DNA from: SIG299 sp964544055
GTDB taxonomy: Bacteria; Bacillota; Clostridia; Lachnospirales; Lachnospiraceae
Length of the DNA: 64,000 nucleotides
Assembly: GCA_964544055.1 (NCBI GenBank)
Contig: CAZJAA010000005.1
Location: 1 to 64,000 of the forward strand
Reading direction: 5' to 3'
A program made the translations under genes and the position numbers. Below the pieces are notes generated by a model. That model saw nothing but the letters and a program-made list of their open reading frames with translations. It ran no database searches and was not told the DNA's origin. This document shows positions 58,993 through 64,000 of this stretch, piece after piece. The first letter of the stretch is position 1. Every line of letters starts with the position of its first letter.

Positions 58993-59772
58993 CTACGACA
59001 AAACGGATTCCTCCATAGCAGTTTCCAGCACTGTTTCCTCGCTCAAAACACTCTGCTCGTCCAGCACCATGCCATACATTGCCTTTAGTTCCATATCAAA
59101 TTCTTTTTCATCCTCTTCTTCACCGGAATAACGTTTGATTTCTTCGTTAATGGCAAGCATCTTCTGGTCCAGGAACGCTACCAGGTCAGCACATTCCTTT
59201 AACTCGCGGCGAATATTTTCCGGCGCATTTCCTTCAAATTTATAATACATTTTATGCTCTAGGCTTGCCCAGAAATCCATGGCAATGGTGCGTATCTGGA
59301 TTTCCACCTTTGTATTTACCATCGTATCCGCAAGAAAAACCGGCACCGAAACTATCATATGATAGCTCTTGTATCCGTTTGGCTTTGGATTTTTAATGTA
59401 GTCCTTTATTTTCAACACGGTTACATCCGACTGTTCGGAAATCATCTTGGCAATGCGGTAAATATCAGAGGTAAACGAACAGATGACACGAATGCCGGCT
59501 ACGTCATTTATGTAACGTACAATATTTTCCACTGTAATATCACATTCACTGCGCCTTAACTTTTTTGCAATACTTTCCGGCGATTTAATACGACTTGTCA
59601 TATGCTCAATTGGGTTATACTGATGTTTTATTTTGAACTCGTTGTTTAGGGTTTCCAGCTTCGTATTGATTTCCCTTAAACCGGCATCATAAATTAACTG
59701 CATACGTTCCCATTCTTCTGAGGTATTTCGAAGCTCCCCATACAAATCCGGGAGTGTTACTTCACTATACAT
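58993..59772 (-). CDS. Small alarmone synthetase, (p)ppGpp synthetase RelQ-like
   Basis: This is a 259-residue cytoplasmic enzyme that makes (p)ppGpp from ATP and GDP or GTP. Only the synthetase domain is present; the hydrolase and regulatory domains of long Rel proteins are absent. RYINDVAGIRVICSFTSDIY, KNPKPNGYKSYHMIVSVPVF and VEIQIRTIAMDFWASLEHKM are the catalytic signatures. The acidic C-terminal 50 residues (YSGEEEDEKEFDMELKAMYG) are variable in the family. It stands alone and is probably transcribed on its own. RelQ and RelP cannot be told apart with certainty. Confidence 0.9.
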   Translation of the reverse strand: MYSEVTLPDLYGELRNTSEEWERMQLIYDAGLREINTKLETLNNEFKIKHQYNPIEHMTSRIKSPESIAKKLRRSECDITVENIVRYINDVAGIRVICSFTSDIYRIAKMISEQSDVTVLKIKDYIKNPKPNGYKSYHMIVSVPVFLADTMVNTKVEIQIRTIAMDFWASLEHKMYYKFEGNAPENIRRELKECADLVAFLDQKMLAINEEIKRYSGEEEDEKEFDMELKAMYGMVLDEQSVLSEETVLETAMEESVLS

Positions 59773-60038
59773 TTTTGCTCAAATCCTTTCTCTCTCATCC
59801 GTAATTCCGGATGCATACCTTTTTTCCTGATGCTCTTAGCTTAGCACAAATTTGTGTCAAAATTTTAAACAAATGGCATTCTTAATCAATTTTTAAGCTT
59901 TTTATAGAAATTATTAACATTTTTCATTTCTAATTTTTTCTGTCATTTCATGAATTGTTTTTATTTTTGACACAGTTCTGCCCTAAAATTATTGCAAAAT
60001 CGGACTTGCAACAATTTATTGTAAAAGGAGAACAAAAA

Positions 60039-61082
60039 ATGCATAAAAAACACTGGTATATATACCTGATTTCCATGCTGTCCGCACTTGCTCTGCTGCT
60101 GACCGGTTGTGGAAAAAAAGAAAAAGAAAATCCAAATTTCAATCCAGAAAACTATTTATCCGGATTACATTACGCAGTAATCGAAATGGCAGACTACGGT
60201 TCCATCTATCTGGAACTCAATGCAGATGTTGCTCCTGCCACCGTAACAAATTTTGTAAATCTGGCAAACGACGGTTTTTACAATGGGCTCACGTTTCACC
60301 GCATTATTGTCGGCTTTATGATGCAGGGCGGTGACCCGGCGGGCGATGGCACCGGCGAGTCGGAATTTACCATTCCAGGCGAGTTTGTTTTAAACAAGCA
60401 TAAAAACTCCATCAGCCATGTTCGCGGAACAATTTCCATGGCAAGAACCTCAGACTATGACAGTGCTTCCTCCCAGTTTTTCATTGTGCAGGAAGATAAT
60501 ACCGATTTAGACGGCTACTATGCAGCATTTGGCCGGGTTATTTCTGGCATGGACATTGTAGATGCCATCTGTATCGTTACAGATGTTGAAGACTCCAACG
60601 GTACCGTTTTAAAAGAAAATCAGCCGGTAATTGAGTCGATAAAAATAATTGATGCTGCAGATGCTGTGTATGACACCGAGGTTGAGCTTCCAATAGTCGA
60701 GGAAGATCGGCCGGAAGCTACCGCAGTTCTTTCCTTTACCATGGTAAGTCCTTCTTCTGTGGAAGACCTCACATTCTCCGATACGTGGGAAGTAACTGCT
60801 GGCGGAAAAACCTTCCTGCTTTCCTCCTCCACGGACCTTTTATCACTTGGTCTTTACTCTGCTGATATTTCCAAGGGCCTGGAATATGGGGATGATGACC
60901 TGCTGGCAATCACAAATGATTTGGCAGCCAATGATGCCATTCTTATCCAGCTTACCGTACCGGACGAAGCATTTCCGTCCTTGCTTCTGGCAGCAGAAGA
61001 ACACAATGGTGCCATTTCAAGATATCTTCTTTACTACAATGAACTTGACAGCGGCGCATATCTCGTTCCAATCTTTGAATAA
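60039..61082 (+). CDS. Lipoprotein cyclophilin-type peptidyl-prolyl isomerase
   Basis: This is a 347-residue exported foldase. The lipobox LLTGC puts the lipid on Cys24. The cyclophilin domain covers about 45-215: APATVTNFVNLANDGFYNGL, TFHRIIVGFMMQGGDPAGDG with the catalytic Arg, and SASSQFFIVQEDN. The last 125 residues (ATAVLSFTMVSPSSVEDLTF) form an extra domain that I do not recognise. AAAGGAG precedes the ATG at 60039; a frame from 59955 has no such site. It probably helps proteins fold outside the membrane. aroA follows after 14 bases, an unexpected operon partner. Confidence 0.9.
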   Translation: MHKKHWYIYLISMLSALALLLTGCGKKEKENPNFNPENYLSGLHYAVIEMADYGSIYLELNADVAPATVTNFVNLANDGFYNGLTFHRIIVGFMMQGGDPAGDGTGESEFTIPGEFVLNKHKNSISHVRGTISMARTSDYDSASSQFFIVQEDNTDLDGYYAAFGRVISGMDIVDAICIVTDVEDSNGTVLKENQPVIESIKIIDAADAVYDTEVELPIVEEDRPEATAVLSFTMVSPSSVEDLTFSDTWEVTAGGKTFLLSSSTDLLSLGLYSADISKGLEYGDDDLLAITNDLAANDAILIQLTVPDEAFPSLLLAAEEHNGAISRYLLYYNELDSGAYLVPIFE

Positions 61083-61096
61083 ACAGGGAGAACACC

Positions 61097-62404
61097 ATGA
61101 CCGACCTTGCAATAAAGCCTTTTCCCAAAAAACATAAAAAAGAATATTGCGTAGAAGTTCCCGGTTCCAAAAGCATTACCAACCGGGCGCTTCTGCTTGC
61201 CGCTCTGGCAAACGGAAAAAGCACCCTCTCAGGAGTGCTTTTTTCTGATGATTCCAGACATTTTTTATCCAGCCTGATTTCTCTTGGTTTTCATGTGGAA
61301 ATTGAAGAAGCACAAAAAAAAGTTACCGTATACGGCGAAGGGGGACACATTCCAAATCCGGAGGCTTCCATACAGGTTGGAAGTGCCGGCACTGCCGCCA
61401 GATTTTTAACGGCTTTTTTAGGGATTTCCCAGTGTCAGTGCCGAATTGATGCTTCCGAACAGATGAAAAAACGCCCGATGCAGGAACTTTTTTCTGCCCT
61501 TTCTTCCCTGGGAAGCTCTTTCTCTTTCCCGGAAAAAGAAAATTTTCTTCCTGTAAAATTTTCAAATAATTTTCCACTGACTGCAACCGAAGTCACTGTG
61601 GATATTGACAAAAGCAGCCAGTTTTTAAGTGCACTCTTAATTTCTGTCTGCCTGTTTTCCAACGACTTTACCGTGCATATTACCGGAACACACGGCATGG
61701 CATATATTGACATGACCATTGCAATGATGAAGCAGTTTGGTGTCCTTGTAAAAAAAAGAGATGCTTCCACCTTTTTTATTCCGGGAGGTCAGTCCTATAC
61801 CGCCAGAGATTATTTTATCGAACCGGATATGTCGGCTGCCTGCTATTTTTACGCCATGGCACCACTTCTTGGCATCACCATGACGGTTCCTCATATACCG
61901 GAGCAGTCCCTTCAGGGCGATGTGCAGTTTCTCACCATATTGCAACAGATGGGCTGCCGTGTTTCCTATGATGCCTGCGTCGGCAGCTTTGTTGTTTCCG
62001 GAAATGACGATGGCACGTTTTCCGGTGTCAATGCAAATCTTGCTTCCCTTTCCGACCAGACTATGACCTTGGCCGCCATTGCCCCTTTTGCAAACACAAA
62101 AACCACCATCACCGGCATTTCTCATATCAAATATCAGGAATGCGACCGTTTTCATGCTATTTTAACAGAGCTTCGCCGTATTGGCATTGTCTGCCGTGAA
62201 ATTTTAAAGGGAGACGGCATCGAAATTGACCCCGGCACCCCTCATTCTGCCGCCATAGAAACTTATGATGACCACCGCATGGCAATGGCCTTTTCCCTGC
62301 CCGGCCTGCGTATCGACGGCATTGTCATAAAAAACGCAGAATGCTGCAAAAAAACATTTGAAACCTATTTTCAGGTGCTGGAAACTCTTTATTCCAATCC
62401 TTAA
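61097..62404 (+). CDS. aroA: 3-phosphoshikimate 1-carboxyvinyltransferase (EPSP synthase)
   Basis: This is a 435-residue enzyme of the shikimate pathway that joins shikimate-3-phosphate and phosphoenolpyruvate on the way to aromatic amino acids. Near the start, VPGSKSITNRALLLAALANG is the substrate-binding signature; QVGSAGTAARFLTAFLG and the late ETYDDHRMAMAFSL complete the site. It is slightly shorter in some loops than the enterobacterial enzyme. GGGAG precedes the ATG. No other shikimate gene lies in the window. A perfect hairpin follows the gene. Confidence 0.95.
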   Translation: MTDLAIKPFPKKHKKEYCVEVPGSKSITNRALLLAALANGKSTLSGVLFSDDSRHFLSSLISLGFHVEIEEAQKKVTVYGEGGHIPNPEASIQVGSAGTAARFLTAFLGISQCQCRIDASEQMKKRPMQELFSALSSLGSSFSFPEKENFLPVKFSNNFPLTATEVTVDIDKSSQFLSALLISVCLFSNDFTVHITGTHGMAYIDMTIAMMKQFGVLVKKRDASTFFIPGGQSYTARDYFIEPDMSAACYFYAMAPLLGITMTVPHIPEQSLQGDVQFLTILQQMGCRVSYDACVGSFVVSGNDDGTFSGVNANLASLSDQTMTLAAIAPFANTKTTITGISHIKYQECDRFHAILTELRRIGIVCREILKGDGIEIDPGTPHSAAIETYDDHRMAMAFSLPGLRIDGIVIKNAECCKKTFETYFQVLETLYSNP

Positions 62405-62472
62405 TGCTTTTTAAAAAAGAGAACATACAACTATTTTCTTTTTGCGCAAGTGCGTATCCAAAGCGGAGCGTT

Positions 62473-62510
62473 TTTCTGTAATAGGAAATCGCAATTTCCT
62501 ATTACAGAAA
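62473..62510. repeat. Perfect 17-bp hairpin after aroA
   Basis: TTTCTGTAATAGGAAAT (62473-62489) and ATTTCCTATTACAGAAA (62494-62510) are perfect complements with the loop CGCA. No T-run follows on either strand, which is unusual for a terminator. It could be an mRNA-end structure or a small palindromic repeat. Confidence 0.6.
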
Positions 62511-62514
62511 CAAA

Positions 62515-62536
62515 GAGAGGGCTCACACGCCCTCTC
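62515..62536 (-). terminator. Hairpin over the stop codon of the radical SAM gene
   Basis: GAGAGGGC and GCCCTCTC (62515-62522 and 62529-62536) form a stem whose loop contains the TGA stop of the gene. CTTTGTTTCTG follows on the minus strand, a weak T-run. It probably ends the transcript. Confidence 0.55.
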
Positions 62537-63413
62537 CATCAAACTCCGGTATAAAGCTTTCTTCTGCGGTTTCGCCCTCCTGGACGAAGCCGTTTTCTAT
62601 GCCAAGTTCTATGGCATAATCCACAATTTTTTCATATTCTGCCTCAGTTATCCTCCGATTTAACTCCGGATAATCCACAACATGGGGAAGCGGGGTATAC
62701 TGGTTCATAATACTGATAAAAACGTTATCACCAAACGTTTCATATACATAACGCAGTACTGCCCTTGAATCCGCCTCACAGCCTGGAAGCAGCAGATGTC
62801 TTATAATAATACCTTTTTTCAACATACCGCATTCATCAAACACCGGTTTTCCTATCTGTCGAAACATTTCCGAAAGTGCGGCTTTTGCCACCTGTGGATA
62901 ATCCGCTGCGTGAGAATATTTTGCAGCCAGTTCCGCATCAAAATATTTAAAATCTGCCAGATAAATATCTATTAGACCTTCCATTTCCCGTAGCACTTCC
63001 ACACAATCATAAGAGGAAGTATTGGCAATCACCGGAATGGTAAGCTTTTCCCTTACTAAAAGCAGTGCCTGCTTAATCTGCATATAGTAATGCGACGGAG
63101 TCACAAGATTGATATTATTTGCACCCTTTGCCTGAAGCTCTAAAAAAATTTCCGCAAGCCGCTTTACAGAAATCTCTTTTCCCCGCACACCGGCAGCAAT
63201 TTCCGCATTCTGACAGTATACACACCGCAGATTGCATCCAGAAAAGAATACCGTTCCCGAACCTTCCTCTCCGGAAATGCAGGGCTCTTCCCAAAAATGC
63301 AGTGCTGCACGCGCTACCTTTGGCGAGCTGGGCACCTTACAATAACCATAACCCTCGCTCTGTTTTTCTGCACGCTCTGTATTACATTTTCTTGGACATT
63401 GTCTGCAACTCAT
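62523..63413 (-). CDS. Radical SAM protein of the PflA-like family
   Basis: This is a 296-residue iron-sulfur protein. FFSGCNLRCVYCQNAEIAAG holds the CxxxCxxC motif that binds the cluster and S-adenosylmethionine. A second cysteine set at the N-terminus (CRQCPRKCNTER) is typical for the subgroup similar to pyruvate formate-lyase activating enzymes but of unknown target. INLVTPSHYYMQIKQALLLV and LADFKYFDAELAAKYSHAAD are further marks of that group. No glycyl-radical enzyme lies nearby in the window, so its partner is unknown. Confidence 0.85.
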   Translation of the reverse strand: MSCRQCPRKCNTERAEKQSEGYGYCKVPSSPKVARAALHFWEEPCISGEEGSGTVFFSGCNLRCVYCQNAEIAAGVRGKEISVKRLAEIFLELQAKGANNINLVTPSHYYMQIKQALLLVREKLTIPVIANTSSYDCVEVLREMEGLIDIYLADFKYFDAELAAKYSHAADYPQVAKAALSEMFRQIGKPVFDECGMLKKGIIIRHLLLPGCEADSRAVLRYVYETFGDNVFISIMNQYTPLPHVVDYPELNRRITEAEYEKIVDYAIELGIENGFVQEGETAEESFIPEFDGEGV

Positions 63414-63480
63414 GAAAGCTTCCTTCTTTTTCCTGAATTCTTCTTTTTGTTTTACACCCTTTTATTGCCGTTCCCTCACA

Positions 63481-64000
63481 TCATATTCCGGCAGCCTGTT
63501 TTTCAGCGTCTGTTTTTTTAGCCTCTTTTGTTTCAGTCTTTCGCGGTGCCATTCTCTGCCTTGGAATGGTTATGGTAAAACTGGTTCCAACGGTATACTG
63601 CGTGCGGATTTTTATTGTTCCCGCATGTGCAAGTATAATCAGTCTGGCAATCGAAAGCCCAAGTCCATGCCCATCCACTCTGCCTCGTACATCATCCGAA
63701 CGATAAAACCGCTCAAACATATGGTCTACATCTTCTTTTTTCATTCCCCTGCCGGTATCTGCCACCGTCAGCACGCAGTTTCCGTTCCTATTTTCACAGC
63801 CGATGGTAATGCTATCCCCATCCTCGGAATATTTAATCGCATTGTCTATCAGCACACGGATTGCCTGCTTGAGCAGCTGGTCATCCCCATAAACCGAAAC
63901 ATTTTGTATCAGACTTGCTCTGATTTCGCGATTTTTGGTTACCATACGCGTTTCTTTCAGCATTTCTTCCACAACTGTTCCCATAGAAAACCATTCTTTC
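63481..64000 (-). CDS. Sensor histidine kinase, C-terminal part (cut by the window edge)
   Basis: Only the ATP-binding end of a two-component kinase is present; the frame stays open to the edge at 64000. The N box (LKQAIRVLIDNAIKYSEDGD), G1 box (VLTVADTGRGMKKEDVD), F box (MFERFYRSDDVRG) and G2 box (GHGLGLSIARLIILAHAG) are all visible. A lysine-, glutamate- and threonine-rich tail of about 25 residues ends the protein. The phosphorylated histidine and the sensor lie outside the window, so the signal is unknown. Confidence 0.9.
   Translation of the reverse strand, partial: KEWFSMGTVVEEMLKETRMVTKNREIRASLIQNVSVYGDDQLLKQAIRVLIDNAIKYSEDGDSITIGCENRNGNCVLTVADTGRGMKKEDVDHMFERFYRSDDVRGRVDGHGLGLSIARLIILAHAGTIKIRTQYTVGTSFTITIPRQRMAPRKTETKEAKKTDAEKQAAGI

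Noticed and set aside
59845..59856. Palindrome CACAAATTTGTG upstream of the alarmone synthetase gene as an operator
   Set aside because: It is short and AT-rich, has no second copy, and I could not place a convincing promoter around it.

Overview
The window looks like chromosomal DNA of a gut Firmicute of the Lachnospiraceae, probably close to Roseburia. The grounds are a mannan-utilisation gene set (two GH130 phosphorylases, an AGE-type epimerase, CE2 and CE17 acetylesterases, GH26, GH36) that resembles the locus described in Roseburia intestinalis, a chemoreceptor, a SleB-type hydrolase, a phe T-box, AGGAGG-type ribosome-binding sites and moderate GC. The species is inference.

Layout. (1) 1-5775, plus strand: the integrase end of an integrative element. 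It carries an ImmA/IrrE-like peptidase, a zinc-ribbon protein, a sigma-like factor, a MazF-like toxin, four excisionase-like helix-turn-helix genes with six domains in total, and a tyrosine recombinase. A tRNA-3'-like candidate attachment site follows. (2) 5841-10082: a membrane-anchored GH30 enzyme and a lipoprotein, divergent from an AraC regulator. (3) 10060-14388: pyruvate kinase, a GH5 lipoprotein, and an iron alcohol dehydrogenase preceded by a perfect Rex operator. (4) 14471-38143, minus strand: a mannan locus of about 24 kb. A divergent AraC gene, a LacI gene, a GH36 alpha-galactosidase and a deacetylase lie at 38520-44402. (5) 44428-50494: a PD-(D/E)XK/AAA protein, a chemoreceptor with a long structured leader, a methyltransferase and a restriction-modification remnant. 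(6) 50442-54743: promoter, T-box, pheS and pheT. (7) 54932-64000: housekeeping and cell-envelope genes (M18 aminopeptidase, SleB hydrolase, small alarmone synthetase, lipoprotein cyclophilin, aroA, a PflA-like radical SAM enzyme, and the end of a histidine kinase).

How the mannan locus should work (from family knowledge). Surface GH26 cuts mannan. Lipoproteins with binding modules hold the polymer, and two ABC importers (two binding proteins and two permease pairs, with no ATPase gene in the window) take in oligosaccharides. Inside, CE2 and CE17 remove acetyl groups and GH36 removes galactose. The epimerase turns mannobiose into mannosyl-glucose. The two GH130 enzymes then release mannose-1-phosphate by phosphorolysis. 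LacI and AraC proteins probably set expression.

Most unusual items: a three-copy intergenic element that folds as a three-way junction with compensatory base changes (40743, 50855, 52181); a hairpin shared by the leaders of two unrelated genes (48576, 56231); a promoter-terminator unit upstream of the chemoreceptor; the array of excisionase-like domains; a solute-binding protein fused to carbohydrate-binding modules; and a six-module binding lipoprotein that contains a recent perfect 310-bp duplication.
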